Source of the DNA: Huintestinicola sp050874005
Lineage (GTDB): Bacteria; Bacillota; Clostridia; Oscillospirales; Ruminococcaceae
Direction: 5' to 3'
DNA: 64,000 nt
Assembly (NCBI RefSeq): GCF_050874005.1
Contig: NZ_JBNMJV010000013.1
Coordinates: forward strand, 1-64,000
The notes under the pieces: model-generated
The model's input: only the letters and a program-made list of their open reading frames with translations
Told to the model about the DNA's origin: nothing
Database searches by the model: none
Program-made: the position numbers and the translations under genes
Shown: piece by piece, positions 26,843-35,573 of the stretch
How the letters are laid out: each line of letters begins with the position of its first letter
Numbering within the stretch: position 1 is the stretch's first letter

Positions 26843-27706
26843 CTATTTTTTTGTTCGGAATGTGTCGAAATATTCCGCATCGCTTTCGGAAAATGGGGTG
26901 TCGAGATAAACGTAGTTGAACTCACGCACAATATCCCGTCCCTTTATTTTAAAGCTTCCGAGCCTCGGGTCATTTTCTCCTGCGGCACGGTATGCAAAGG
27001 CTATGCCGCCGTTTTCGGACAGAAGCTTTGAAGTAAGTCCGAAGCTGCTTATGACGCTTATTTTCTTAAATTCCGAAAGCGAGCGGTTCTGCTCGGTAAG
27101 AAGCTGCTCGAGTATCTCCCTTGTGCCGCTTCCTTCTTCACGGACAAAAAGGTGCTCTCTCATTGCTTCCTCAAGGGTGACTTCCCGTCCCGCAAAGGGG
27201 TGGTCTTTTCCGCATATCCCCACAAAAGGCTCCCTGCGGTACAGCTTTGAAGCGTATCGGCTGCGGTCAAAAAAGCCCTCTATCACCGCAAAGTCGATTT
27301 TCCCCTCGGACAACGCCCGAAGCAGGTTTTCCGTATTGTCGATGTTTACGGAAATGCGGTTTGTTTCCTCTTTAAGAAAGCTGCCGATATGCTCTGCTAT
27401 AACGTATTCGCCCACAGTTTTGGTGGCTCCTATGGATAGCTGACGGCAGCTTTTGTCCGCAAGTGCCGTTTTCAGCTTTTTCTCCTGATAGTAAATGTTC
27501 TCGGCGTATTTTTTTAAAAGCTCCGCTTCGGCTGTCATTTTAAGGCTCTTTCGGTCATAGATGAACAGCCTGCAGCCGTAGTGATCCTCGAGGTAATGGA
27601 TATGCTGGGTAACGGCAGGCTGGGTCATATTAAGCTCCTCGGCGGTCTTTCGGTAATTCATCAGCCTGCATAGGGTCAGAAAGGTCTCTATCCGCACATC
27701 TATCAT
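26843..27706 (-). CDS. LysR-family regulator divergent from a YeiH-type transporter
   Basis: The 287-residue protein has a standard LysR layout. The N-terminal winged helix is 'IETFLTLCRLMNYRKTAEEL' then 'NMTQPAVTQHIHYLEDHYGCRLF', followed by a periplasmic-binding-like effector domain. ATG 27706 has AGGAGAG upstream; a longer start is less likely. It is transcribed away from the YeiH-family gene, an arrangement seen for LysR/YeiH pairs in many bacteria. It very likely controls that gene through the inverted repeats between them. Effector unknown. Confidence 0.9.
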   Translation of the reverse strand: MIDVRIETFLTLCRLMNYRKTAEELNMTQPAVTQHIHYLEDHYGCRLFIYDRKSLKMTAEAELLKKYAENIYYQEKKLKTALADKSCRQLSIGATKTVGEYVIAEHIGSFLKEETNRISVNIDNTENLLRALSEGKIDFAVIEGFFDRSRYASKLYRREPFVGICGKDHPFAGREVTLEEAMREHLFVREEGSGTREILEQLLTEQNRSLSEFKKISVISSFGLTSKLLSENGGIAFAYRAAGENDPRLGSFKIKGRDIVREFNYVYLDTPFSESDAEYFDTFRTKK

Positions 27707-27735
27707 AACAAAAACTCTCCTATGATAAATTTTTC

Positions 27736-27789
27736 TTATCATCTGATATCAAATGATAATTTGATTTTATCACAAGTCTATGATAAAAT
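27736..27789. promoter_or_regulatory. Two inverted repeats, probable LysR operators
   Basis: TTATCAT (27736-27742) pairs with ATGATAA (27753-27759). ATTTTATCA (27764-27772) pairs perfectly with TGATAAAAT (27781-27789). Both share the half-site TTATCA. They fill the 127-bp gap between the divergent genes, as expected for recognition and activation sites of a LysR protein. Confidence 0.7.
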
Positions 27790-27833
27790 CAAGATATCGG
27801 AACAAATAATATTGTTTAAGGAGAGATTTTTAT

Positions 27834-28868
27834 ATGAACACCGTCAAAAAAATAGTTGCTCTGCTGCCGGGCTTTGCTTTAGCCCTTGTGATTGCGGCAG
27901 CCGCAAAATTTATAGAGGGTCTGCTGCCCGTTCATCTTATAGGAGCCTCGGTCATCGCACTTTTCATCGGAATGATAATAAACGGTATCCGCCGCCCTGG
28001 GGAGAAGTTTGAGCCGGGACTTAAATTCACATCAAAGAAAATGCTGAAATTCGCCATTATCCTTCTGGGCGCAAGCCTTAATATTGCCGTTGTGCTTGAG
28101 GTGGGAAAGCTTTCCCTCTGCGTGATGTTCTTCACCCTGCTCACCTGCTTCGGAGTGGGTCACTTTGTGGGCAAGGCTCTTAAAATCAACTGGAAGCTCT
28201 CAAATCTCATTTCCGCAGGCACGGGAATATGCGGCGGCTCGGCAATTGCGGCAATTGCCCCCGTAATTGACGCAGACGACAATGACATTGCTTACTCAAT
28301 GTCTGCAACCTTCCTCTTTGATATGGCTATGATAGTGCTGTTCCCTATTCTCGGCAGGGCGATGGGGCTTTCGGATATGGCATACGGCTTATGGGCAGGC
28401 ACCGCCGTTAACGACACCTCCAGCGTGGTGGCGGCAGGCTATGCATTTTCAGAGGCGGCGGGAGATTTTGCCACGATGGTAAAGCTCACCCGTACCCTTT
28501 CAATTATCCCCACGGTCATTGTATTTGCGCTCATAAGCGCTCACATCAAGCGGAAAGAAGCGGCTGCAGAGGGCGGTGAAAGCGTCAAGGCAAAGCTCCA
28601 CATAACAAAGATACTTCCCCTCTTTATCCTGGGCTTTATAGGTCTTGCGGTAATAAACAGCGTCGGACTTATCCCTGCGGCAGTTTCCCACGGTATGAAG
28701 GAAATAAGCAAGTTCCTTATGATAGCGGCTCTCGGGGCTATTGGGCTTGGAACAAGCTTCAAGGATATGAAAAAATCGGGGTTTGCTCCTATGCTCCACG
28801 GCTTTATCATCTCGGCGCTGGTGGTCATTGTGGCTATTGCTGTGGAATATTTTATGGGCGTTGTGTGA
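27834..28868 (+). CDS. YeiH-family (UPF0324) putative membrane exporter
   Basis: The 344-residue integral membrane protein has about ten helices. Family signatures are 'FAIILLGASLNIAVVLEVGK', 'ISAGTGICGGSAIAAIAPVI' and 'GLWAGTAVNDTSSVVAAGYA'. The family is annotated as putative sulfate or sulfonate exporters on limited evidence, so substrate remains open. AAGGAGAG precedes the start. It is divergent from its LysR regulator and ends at a hairpin terminator. Confidence 0.9.
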   Translation: MNTVKKIVALLPGFALALVIAAAAKFIEGLLPVHLIGASVIALFIGMIINGIRRPGEKFEPGLKFTSKKMLKFAIILLGASLNIAVVLEVGKLSLCVMFFTLLTCFGVGHFVGKALKINWKLSNLISAGTGICGGSAIAAIAPVIDADDNDIAYSMSATFLFDMAMIVLFPILGRAMGLSDMAYGLWAGTAVNDTSSVVAAGYAFSEAAGDFATMVKLTRTLSIIPTVIVFALISAHIKRKEAAAEGGESVKAKLHITKILPLFILGFIGLAVINSVGLIPAAVSHGMKEISKFLMIAALGAIGLGTSFKDMKKSGFAPMLHGFIISALVVIVAIAVEYFMGVV

Positions 28869-28877
28869 TATGATTTG

Positions 28878-28914
28878 TCTCTCTCCTTTGCAAAGGGGGA
28901 GAGATATTTTTTTT
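28878..28914 (+). terminator. Terminator of the YeiH-family gene
   Basis: TCTCTCC.TTT / AAA.GGGAGAGA stem followed by eight T residues. Confidence 0.8.
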
Positions 28915-29050
28915 GACAATAAATTGGAAAAGGAGAATTTTAGAATAGAGAATAGAGTTAAATAGTAAATAAAGAAATTTAAAGAATGAAATTTAAAGAA
29001 TAAAGAATAGAGAATAAAGAATAAATAATAAAGAATACGGGAGGGAAGGG
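28915..29050. repeat. Purine-rich low-complexity stretch
   Basis: The plus strand is almost pure A/G/T with reiterated AAAGAATA, GAATAGAG and AATTTAAAGAAT motifs, ending in GGGAGGGAAGGGAG. No ORF, hairpin or CRISPR-like spacing is seen. It lies between a terminator and copy 2 of the dispersed repeat. Confidence 0.7.
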
Positions 29051-29071
29051 AGAGCATAATATAAGTAATAA

Positions 29072-29158
29072 TTTGGGGCAGCTTATTTGTATCGTTACCG
29101 AGCCGTCAGTTTGCTGCCCCAAAAAATTACAGAACGAGCGGCTGCAGGCTCAGCCTGC
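29072..29158 (+). repeat. Copy 2 of the ~88-bp dispersed repeat
   Basis: Same orientation as the copy at 26538. Here internal complementarity is better: TTTGGGGCAGC near the start pairs with GCTGCCCCAAA in the middle. A second hairpin GCAGGCT / AGCCTGC closes the 3' end. It lies 16 bp upstream of the AI-2E-type gene start, so it would be part of that mRNA leader. Confidence 0.85.
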
Positions 29159-29173
29159 CTGCCGGGAGGAGAT

Positions 29174-30250
29174 ATGAGACGAAGCTATAAAAAATACCTT
29201 GCGCCGGGGCTTCTTGTCTTTCTGGCTCTGGCGCTGCTTATCCGACCCGATGATGTTATGGGGACGGTTTCGCTGATATTTTCCGCTGCTGCCCCCTTTA
29301 TCACGGGTATCCTGCTTGCGGCGGTCATTGACCCTGCGGTATGCCGCTTTGAGGGCTTTTTTGGCAGGAGAATGAACAAAAAAGCCGCCCGAGGAGCGGC
29401 TATAGTTCTTGTATATCTCATAATTTCGGGAGTTATCGCCGCCGCAGGTGTGCTTATACTGCCGAAGCTTTGGGAAAGCGCCGCTCTTTTTGTTAACAGC
29501 GTTGACGGCTATTACAGCGATTTCCGCAGGCGGTATGAAAGCGGTGCGGCGCACACTCCCGCTCTCGTAAAGCTCCTTGACAGTCTTATTGAGCAGATAT
29601 CCCTTCGTCTGCCCGGATTTTTTGACCGTACCTATAAGGTCACGGCGGATTTCCTGAAAGGTGCGGCTTCCTTTCTTGTGGGAGCGGTGCTGTCGGTATA
29701 TATCCTTGCCCAGAAGGAACAGCTCCTCGAGTTTGTAAGCTCGGCGGCAAAGGCGGCATTATCCGACGGGACATACAAAAAAGCCGCCCGTGTGATATCC
29801 GCTGTAAACTCCTGTTTTGTGAGCTTTATAGCGGGTCAGCTGTCGGAAGCGGCTGTGCTCGGTACTCTCTGCTTTATGGGAATGGTGCTCTTCGGCTTTG
29901 ATTATCCTCTGCTCATAAGTGCTATAATTGCGGTTACGGCTCTTGTGCCTGTGGCAGGGGCTATTGCGGGAGCTATACCCTCAGCGCTGATACTCTTTCT
30001 TGTAAAGCCCTCCTCAGCCCTGTGGTTTCTTGTGTTCATCATAATACTCCAGCAGCTTGAAAATAATTTTATCTACCCGAAGGTGGTGGGAAAGAGCGTG
30101 GGTCTGCCGCCTATACTCATTTTAGCGGCTATTATCGCAGGTGCGGAGCTTTGGGGAGCGGCAGGGATAATGCTTGGCATACCTCTTGTGTCGGCGGCGT
30201 ACACCCTTATCAGGGAGAAGATAGAAAGCCGGAGAGGCAGGGGAGCTTAA
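29174..30250 (+). CDS. AI-2E family transporter (PerM/YdiK-like)
   Basis: The 358-residue protein has eight predicted membrane helices with the family's central amphipathic region. Signatures are 'FIAGQLSEAAVLGTLCFMGM', 'VPVAGAIAGAIPSALIL' and the C-terminal 'QQLENNFIYPKVVGKSVGLP'. Members have been linked to autoinducer-2 export or Na+(Li+)/H+ antiport, so the substrate is unknown. The start ATG 29174 follows GGGAGGA. An in-frame extension upstream is encoded by the dispersed repeat and rejected. The 3' end overlaps the convergent XRE gene by 4 bp. Confidence 0.88.
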   Translation: MRRSYKKYLAPGLLVFLALALLIRPDDVMGTVSLIFSAAAPFITGILLAAVIDPAVCRFEGFFGRRMNKKAARGAAIVLVYLIISGVIAAAGVLILPKLWESAALFVNSVDGYYSDFRRRYESGAAHTPALVKLLDSLIEQISLRLPGFFDRTYKVTADFLKGAASFLVGAVLSVYILAQKEQLLEFVSSAAKAALSDGTYKKAARVISAVNSCFVSFIAGQLSEAAVLGTLCFMGMVLFGFDYPLLISAIIAVTALVPVAGAIAGAIPSALILFLVKPSSALWFLVFIIILQQLENNFIYPKVVGKSVGLPPILILAAIIAGAELWGAAGIMLGIPLVSAAYTLIREKIESRRGRGA

Positions 30251-30492
30251 TCTTTAGGGTTTGAAGTTTCGGGATATCTCTGCTTGGAGTCGGTAACGCC
30301 GAGGATATAGTCCACGCTTACGCCGTAAAACTCGGACAGGGTGACAAGGTGCTCAAGGGGTATATCACGGCGTCCGATCTCATAATGTGAATAGCTGACC
30401 TGAGAGCATTTGAGCAGGGCTGCAATTTCCCTTTGGGTATAGTCGTTGTCCTCACGGAGCGCTCTCAGACGTTCGGCTGCTATGTAGTTCAT
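30247..30492 (-). CDS. Small XRE-family helix-turn-helix regulator
   Basis: The 81-residue Cro/CI-type protein is essentially a single HTH: 'RLRALREDNDYTQREIAALL' then 'CSQVSYSHYEIGRRDIPLEHL' and 'LSEFYGVSVDYILG'. It is typical of free-standing Firmicute regulators. The next 300 bp upstream (30493-30800) are very AT-rich, holding its promoter and that of the divergent solute-binding gene. Confidence 0.9.
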   Translation of the reverse strand: MNYIAAERLRALREDNDYTQREIAALLKCSQVSYSHYEIGRRDIPLEHLVTLSEFYGVSVDYILGVTDSKQRYPETSNPKD

Positions 30493-30716
30493 ATAGAATG
30501 GTTCAATCCTTTCAGCGAATTACGCTTTTTCTAAATATAATCATATATTTTATATTATAACTCATTTTTTCCCTTAATTGGGATTATAAAACAAATTGGA
30601 ATAAAAAAATTGTCGAAAAAAGTCAGATAATATAAATTTAAAAATATTTTTACAGAATATTATTACTTTATTGGGAGAATGCAGAAAAGAAAGAATTAAA
30701 AAATAAACAAAAACAT

Positions 30717-30745
30717 TTGACATTTTATGATAAATATGGTAAAAT
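30717..30745 (+). promoter_or_regulatory. Promoter of the orphan solute-binding lipoprotein gene
   Basis: Perfect TTGACA (30717-30722) and TAAAAT (30740-30745) are separated by 17 bp. Confidence 0.75.
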
Positions 30746-30800
30746 ATTTTTATAGGCTTTATAATAAATAAAGCTTGGGAGAATGAAAGGAATGTTTGAA

Positions 30801-32249
30801 ATGAAGAATGTGAAGAAAACGATTGCAGGGCTTTGCGCTCTGACTCTGACGATGGGGCTTACTGCCTGCGGCGGAGACGGCGGCTCGCAGGAGCAGACTA
30901 CGGAAGCCACTATGGAAACCACCACTCAGGTCACAGTTGAGATCAACTCGGAAACTCTGGCAGAGGACGACCAGAAAACTCTCGATGAAGTGGCTGCGGA
31001 AAATCTCCGTGACGTGGAGCTGGAGAACAAGACCATCAAGTGGCTTGCTCACTACGACCTTAACCCTTCGGGCACAGGCAACTCCGAGTCCGTTCCCCTT
31101 AACCTTTTCAAGAGCAAGTACGGCGGTGAGGTAAAGTGGTATCCCACCACCTGGAACAGCCGCTACTCCGACCTTTCCACAAGCGTTCTGGGCGGCGAGG
31201 GAATAGACTTCTTCCCCTGCGACACCGCTGCGCTCCCCAAGGGCGTTATCAACGGAATGTTCCAGCCGATAGACGAATACATAGATATGGACTCTCCTCT
31301 CTGGACTGATATGAAGCCCGCTATGGAGATATACAATTTCAACGGCAAGCACTACGAGCTTGTTAACAGCGTTTCCGCAGAGCAGATAGTCCTTTATAAC
31401 AAGCAGACCATTGAGGAGCAGGGCTTTGACGATCCCTGGGAGCTTTACAAGTCCGGCGAGTGGAACTGGGATACTTTTACATCTATGCTTGAAAGCTTTG
31501 TTGACCCCGATAATGAACAGTACGGTCTTGACGGCTGGTTCAATGAAAAGGCGCTTCTCCTTTCCGCAGGCGTTCCCTCCGTTTCCTCTGTTGACGGTAC
31601 TCTTACCGTTAATCTGAGCGACCCCACTATCGAGAGAGCGATGAACTGGAGTTATGAGCTTTACAGCAAGGGACTTGTTTTTGACCTTTCCCTCTATGAC
31701 TGGAATATCCAGCCTCAGTTTATGGGCGAGGGCAAGGAGCTTTTCTACATTGTAGGCTCCTGGGACGTTCAGGCTAATCCCGATACCTGGGCAACACAGA
31801 TATCTCCCGATGATCTGGGCTTTGCTCCCGTTCCTTCTCCTGCAGGCTCCGATCCTTATCAGTCTGCAACTCTGGACGGCTGGGTAATATGCAAGGGCGC
31901 TGCTAACCCTACAGGCGTTGCTCTCTTTGCCGAGTGCACACGTCTTGCAAACACCAATGACGAGGCTATCGCTATCGGCGATCAGAAGCTCAGAGACGAC
32001 TACCAGTGGTCCGACGAGCTTATCGCACGCAACAAGGAGATAAACGAGCTTGCTGCCAAGTATCCCGTTGTTGACCTTGCTACGGGAATTTCTTCCGATG
32101 TTGCTTCTCTTACCACCGACGGCGGCTCCGAGATCGGTCTGCGTGCCGCTTTCCACGGACACGAATGGGCAACCACAAGAGACGAGATAAACGATGTAGT
32201 TACTATGCTCGTTCAGGAGGCTGACGATCAGATAAAGCAGCTGGGTTAA
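30801..32249 (+). CDS. Family 1 extracellular solute-binding lipoprotein, orphan
   Basis: The 482-residue lipoprotein starts 'MKNVKKTIAGLCALTLTMGL' with the lipobox ending at 'TACGG'. A Thr/Glu/Gln-rich tether is followed by a sugar-binding domain ('WGDPWELYKSGEWNWDTF'-like region, 'VEL..KTIKWLAHYDLNPSG', 'APVPSPAGSDPY'). It resembles binding subunits of CUT1 carbohydrate importers. ATG 30801 has AAAGGA nine bases upstream; two earlier in-frame ATGs overlap the ribosome site. No permease or ATPase genes are adjacent and a terminator follows. It either serves a transporter encoded elsewhere or acts in sensing. Confidence 0.85.
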   Translation: MKNVKKTIAGLCALTLTMGLTACGGDGGSQEQTTEATMETTTQVTVEINSETLAEDDQKTLDEVAAENLRDVELENKTIKWLAHYDLNPSGTGNSESVPLNLFKSKYGGEVKWYPTTWNSRYSDLSTSVLGGEGIDFFPCDTAALPKGVINGMFQPIDEYIDMDSPLWTDMKPAMEIYNFNGKHYELVNSVSAEQIVLYNKQTIEEQGFDDPWELYKSGEWNWDTFTSMLESFVDPDNEQYGLDGWFNEKALLLSAGVPSVSSVDGTLTVNLSDPTIERAMNWSYELYSKGLVFDLSLYDWNIQPQFMGEGKELFYIVGSWDVQANPDTWATQISPDDLGFAPVPSPAGSDPYQSATLDGWVICKGAANPTGVALFAECTRLANTNDEAIAIGDQKLRDDYQWSDELIARNKEINELAAKYPVVDLATGISSDVASLTTDGGSEIGLRAAFHGHEWATTRDEINDVVTMLVQEADDQIKQLG

Positions 32250-32277
32250 AATCGTTCGTTTTCAGACTGCACATATC

Positions 32278-32320
32278 CGCCTGCCGATGCGCTTTAAGGC
32301 GTATTGACAGGCGGTTTTTT
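32278..32320 (+). terminator. Terminator after the orphan solute-binding gene
   Basis: CCGCCTG (32278-32284) pairs with CAGGCGG (32308-32314), with an inner ATGCGC/GCGTAT-type stem, then six T residues. Confidence 0.85.
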
Positions 32321-32405
32321 ATCTGCATTATTCAGCTGTCAGCTGTAGAAATCTGCCGCATTTTGTTTTATAATGATGTAAATAACTTCAGAAGGAGAGA
32401 TCATT

Positions 32406-32609
32406 ATGAAATACTGTTCAAAATGCGGTCAGGCAAATGATGACAACTGCCAGTTCTGCTCCAAGTGCGGAGCTTCATTAAATGGAGAAGATAAAGAAAA
32501 GCCCATAACTGTGATCAATAAAAATTCCTATCATTGGGATCCTATACGCATAATCCTTGCTATTCTTCTGATAGGCATTATGATCGCTGCATTTGCGATA
32601 GAGGGCTGA
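32406..32609 (+). CDS. Small zinc-ribbon membrane protein
   Basis: The 67-residue product begins with a zinc ribbon of two CXXC knuckles ('MKYCSKCGQ', 'CQFCSKCGASL') and ends in one membrane helix ('IRIILAILLIGIMIAAFAI'). Such zinc_ribbon_2 proteins are common and of unknown role in Firmicutes. GGAGAG precedes the ATG. Its TGA overlaps the ATG of the next gene (TGATG), so the two are translationally coupled. Confidence 0.8.
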   Translation: MKYCSKCGQANDDNCQFCSKCGASLNGEDKEKPITVINKNSYHWDPIRIILAILLIGIMIAAFAIEG

Positions 32610-32980
32610 TGAAGAAAAATATCCCGGCTGCCGCAGTTTCCTTCGGAGCATATCTTATAAACCGTGCGTTCAGGAACGGAGTCGGCGAGGGAGCGCTGAA
32701 ATATTTCCTGTGCTGCTATTTTAATGATATCGTTGGAAGCGTTACATTTATGTCGCTTACAAATATTATCCTGCTGCTCCTCGGATTTCGGGGGATAAAC
32801 AAGCTTTTGTACATTGAAGCTTTGCTTCTTGGGGCGGGGATATTCTGGGAATATGCCGCACCTCTGTTTCGGAGCGATACGGTCTCAGACCCCTTTGATA
32901 TACTTGCATATCTTCTGGGGGGAATGATATACCGGCTTGCGGTGGTCAGACGGAAAAGCTCCGAAGAAATACGTCCGTAA
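32609..32980 (+). CDS. Four-helix membrane protein, VanZ-like, unknown function
   Basis: The 123-residue protein has about four hydrophobic segments. The C-terminal pattern 'FWEYAAPLF' and 'SDPFDILAYLLGGMIYRL' (Glu in one helix, then D..D..AY..GG) resembles VanZ-like and related small membrane families, but I cannot assign one firmly. Its start overlaps the stop of the zinc-ribbon gene, so both are probably one functional unit. The longer in-frame ORF upstream overlaps that gene and is rejected. Confidence 0.6.
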   Translation: MKKNIPAAAVSFGAYLINRAFRNGVGEGALKYFLCCYFNDIVGSVTFMSLTNIILLLLGFRGINKLLYIEALLLGAGIFWEYAAPLFRSDTVSDPFDILAYLLGGMIYRLAVVRRKSSEEIRP

Positions 32981-33007
32981 ACTTACTCCGATTTTACAAA
33001 ATAATAA

Positions 33008-33036
33008 TTGCATTGCCCGAAAAAATGTGGTATAAT
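33008..33036 (+). promoter_or_regulatory. Promoter of the saccharopine-dehydrogenase-like gene
   Basis: TTGCAT (33008-33013) and TATAAT (33031-33036) are 17 bp apart. A small hairpin (GCAATG / CATTGC) follows in the leader. Confidence 0.75.
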
Positions 33037-33102
33037 TATTTTTAAGAGCAATGCTTTTTTTGTCATTGCGGATAATATAAATACAGCGGAGGTAATCTTA
33101 AA

Positions 33103-34305
33103 ATGGGTAAGGCTCTGATAATCGGCTGCGGAGGCGTGGCAAGCGTTGTTATTCACAAGTGCTGTCAGAATTCCGAGGTGTTTGAGGAAATTATGATAGC
33201 GTCCCGCACAAAGTCCAAGTGCGACGCTCTTAAAGAAAAGCTGCAGGGGCAGACAAAGACAAAAATCTCTACCGCTAAGGTGGACGCTGACAAAGTAGAG
33301 GAGCTTGTGGCTCTGATGAAGGAGTTCAAGCCCGACATCTGTATCAATGTGGCTCTTCCTTATCAGGATCTTACCATAATGGACGCCTGCCTTGAGTGCA
33401 AAGTGGACTATGTGGACACCGCAAACTACGAACCTGAGGACACAGCAAAGTTTGAATACAGCTGGCAGTGGGCATACCGTGAGAGGTTTGAAAAGGCAGG
33501 TATCACAGCACTTCTCGGAAGCGGCTTTGACCCCGGCGTAACGGGCGTATTCTGCGCTTATGCACAGAAGCATTACTTTGACGAGATACACTACATCGAC
33601 ATTCTCGACTGCAATGCAGGCGACCACGGTTATCCCTTTGCCACAAACTTCAACCCCGAGATAAATATCCGTGAGGTCTCCGCAAAAGGCTCCTATATCG
33701 AGAACGGCAAGTGGGTGGAGACCGAGCCTATGGAGATAAAGCGAGTTTACAACTTCCCCGAGATAGGCGAAAAGGATATGTATCTTCTTCACCACGAGGA
33801 GCTTGAGTCACTTGCTCTCAACATCAAGGGCATCAAGCGCATACGCTTCTTTATGACCTTCGGACAGTCTTATCTTACACATCTCAAGTGCCTTGAGGAC
33901 GTGGGTATGACCTCTATCGAGCCTATAAATTACAACGGTATGGAGATAGTTCCTCTCCAGTTCTTAAAGGCTGTTCTTCCCGACCCCGCAAGTCTGGGCC
34001 CGAGAACAAAGGGAAAGACCAACATTGGCTGCATTATGCAGGGTGTTAAGGACGGCAAGCCTGTTAATTACTATGTTTACAACGTATGCGTTCACGAGGA
34101 ATGCTATGCGGAGGTAGGTTCTCAGGCTATTTCCTATACCACGGGCGTTCCTGCTATGATCGGTGCTATGATGGTTATGACGGGCAAGTGGAAAAAGCCC
34201 GGCGTTTACAACATTGAGGAATTTGACCCCGATCCCTTTATGGACGCTCTGAACAAGTGGGGTCTTCCCTGGAAGGAAAGCTTCGACCCCGAGCTGGTTG
34301 ACTGA
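33103..34305 (+). CDS. Saccharopine dehydrogenase family; likely carboxynorspermidine synthase
   Basis: The 400-residue oxidoreductase has an N-terminal Rossmann fold ('KALIIGCGGVASVVIHKC') and the saccharopine-dehydrogenase-like catalytic domain ('GSGFDPGVTGVFCAYAQKHY', 'LDCNAGDHGYPFATNF'). The overall length and these motifs match carboxy(nor)spermidine synthase (CASDH), which condenses aspartate semialdehyde with a diamine in the alternative polyamine pathway. The partner decarboxylase gene (nspC) is not nearby. GGAGG precedes the start. It is a single-gene unit between its own promoter and terminator. A lysine-pathway role is the main alternative. Confidence 0.85.
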   Translation: MGKALIIGCGGVASVVIHKCCQNSEVFEEIMIASRTKSKCDALKEKLQGQTKTKISTAKVDADKVEELVALMKEFKPDICINVALPYQDLTIMDACLECKVDYVDTANYEPEDTAKFEYSWQWAYRERFEKAGITALLGSGFDPGVTGVFCAYAQKHYFDEIHYIDILDCNAGDHGYPFATNFNPEINIREVSAKGSYIENGKWVETEPMEIKRVYNFPEIGEKDMYLLHHEELESLALNIKGIKRIRFFMTFGQSYLTHLKCLEDVGMTSIEPINYNGMEIVPLQFLKAVLPDPASLGPRTKGKTNIGCIMQGVKDGKPVNYYVYNVCVHEECYAEVGSQAISYTTGVPAMIGAMMVMTGKWKKPGVYNIEEFDPDPFMDALNKWGLPWKESFDPELVD

Positions 34306-34318
34306 TAACATAAACTGT

Positions 34319-34358
34319 AAGCCGAAAGCGGCGGAGTTTGCTGCGCTTTCGGCTTTTT
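34319..34358 (+). terminator. Terminator of the saccharopine-dehydrogenase-like gene
   Basis: AAGCCGAAAGCG and CGCTTTCGGCTT form a perfect 12-bp stem followed by TTT. Confidence 0.9.
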
Positions 34359-34442
34359 AATAAAAAATTTACAAATGATGTGACAAAATTTCCCTGCGGC
34401 TGTTGTTTGTTTTGTAACGAATAACATCGGGAGGTCTTTAGT

Positions 34443-35552
34443 ATGAATATCGCTAAGAGTTTTATCCCTGCAGCAATGACGCTTTTTGCGGCAATGCTGC
34501 TTCTCTCTGCCTGTTCCGCTCGATCGGAAACTTCTGTGACGGAAAGTGTCACCGATACCGAAAGCGTTACCGAGACGGAAAGTATTACCGAAACGGAAAC
34601 ATCGGCAGAAACGGAAGAGGTCACAGAGAGCGTTTCGGAGACCGAATGGCAGGACCCTGCGCTTTTGCCCGTAAAGCTGTCGGAGCGTGATATCTCGGGA
34701 TATACTGTAAGCGGTTTTGTTTCCGTTTACGACGAGGAGACCAATACAAGGACAATGTACGTGGGAGATATAACCGATGAAGAGGATATCTTGGCGGTAA
34801 AGGAGTTTATCGCTCTTACCGAAGCCCTGTCTGCGGTTGACGCTGAGAAATTTTACGATGTTAACGTCAGCTGCGATGATGTGTATCTCACATTGACCGA
34901 CGAGGCGGGAAACAGGTATGCATACAAAGAGGCAAGGTTTACCGAAAACGGAGCGTCGGCGTCATATCTTATCCGAAACTCGGGTTACGGCAAGGACACT
35001 CTCTGTGTGCGCTCGGAGGGCGGCGAGGAATATTCACTATACTCCCTTATGGAAAGGCTTATTGCAAAGGAGGAGAATGTTTCGGAACGTGAGGAATACG
35101 ATGTAAGTGACTATACGGTGGACATTGCGCTTATCACCGAATACAGAAACTGGGCGTGGGGATATCAGCACAGCGGCAAGGTCATTGATATGAGCGGAAA
35201 TGTGTATTCCTATGATTTTGGTGCGGAAAACTATAACGGAGAGGAGATCGACTCCGATGAAAAGTTTGTCTCTGCGCTAATGGAAATATGCTCTGAGGGA
35301 GAGCCTGACGCCTCCGACAGCAGCGTCAAAGATACTTTGAAAAAAATTCGTGAGCTTGCGGACGGGGCTGACAGGAAAGCTAAGATGCTATCCGAAAGCG
35401 CCGCCTGCGATGCGGGGCAGCATACCATTTACGCTGTGACCTCGGACTACAAGCTTGTGACAATTTGCTCGGACGGGGACAGCATTATTACAAGCACCGA
35501 TGAAAATGCTCTCGAGATACAGAGATTTTGCGGTGAAATGGGAATACACTGA
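34443..35552 (+). CDS. Hypothetical lipoprotein with Thr/Glu/Ser repeat tether
   Basis: The 369-residue protein has a lipoprotein signal ('LFAAMLLLSACSAR', Cys24). A low-complexity tether of reiterated S-V-T-E-T-E units follows at about residues 30-68. The remaining ~300 residues are a globular, acidic, two-part domain with no family I recognise. It is probably anchored to the outer face of the membrane. GGGAGG precedes the ATG. It is followed within 21 bp by a GNAT gene, so a shared transcript is possible. Confidence 0.7.
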   Translation: MNIAKSFIPAAMTLFAAMLLLSACSARSETSVTESVTDTESVTETESITETETSAETEEVTESVSETEWQDPALLPVKLSERDISGYTVSGFVSVYDEETNTRTMYVGDITDEEDILAVKEFIALTEALSAVDAEKFYDVNVSCDDVYLTLTDEAGNRYAYKEARFTENGASASYLIRNSGYGKDTLCVRSEGGEEYSLYSLMERLIAKEENVSEREEYDVSDYTVDIALITEYRNWAWGYQHSGKVIDMSGNVYSYDFGAENYNGEEIDSDEKFVSALMEICSEGEPDASDSSVKDTLKKIRELADGADRKAKMLSESAACDAGQHTIYAVTSDYKLVTICSDGDSIITSTDENALEIQRFCGEMGIH

Positions 35553-35573
35553 TTAAAGGCGGAGAAATTTAAA

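Noticed and set aside
28915..29050. Possible CRISPR-like repeat array
   Set aside because: Repeats are short, irregular purine-rich motifs without constant spacers or cas genes.
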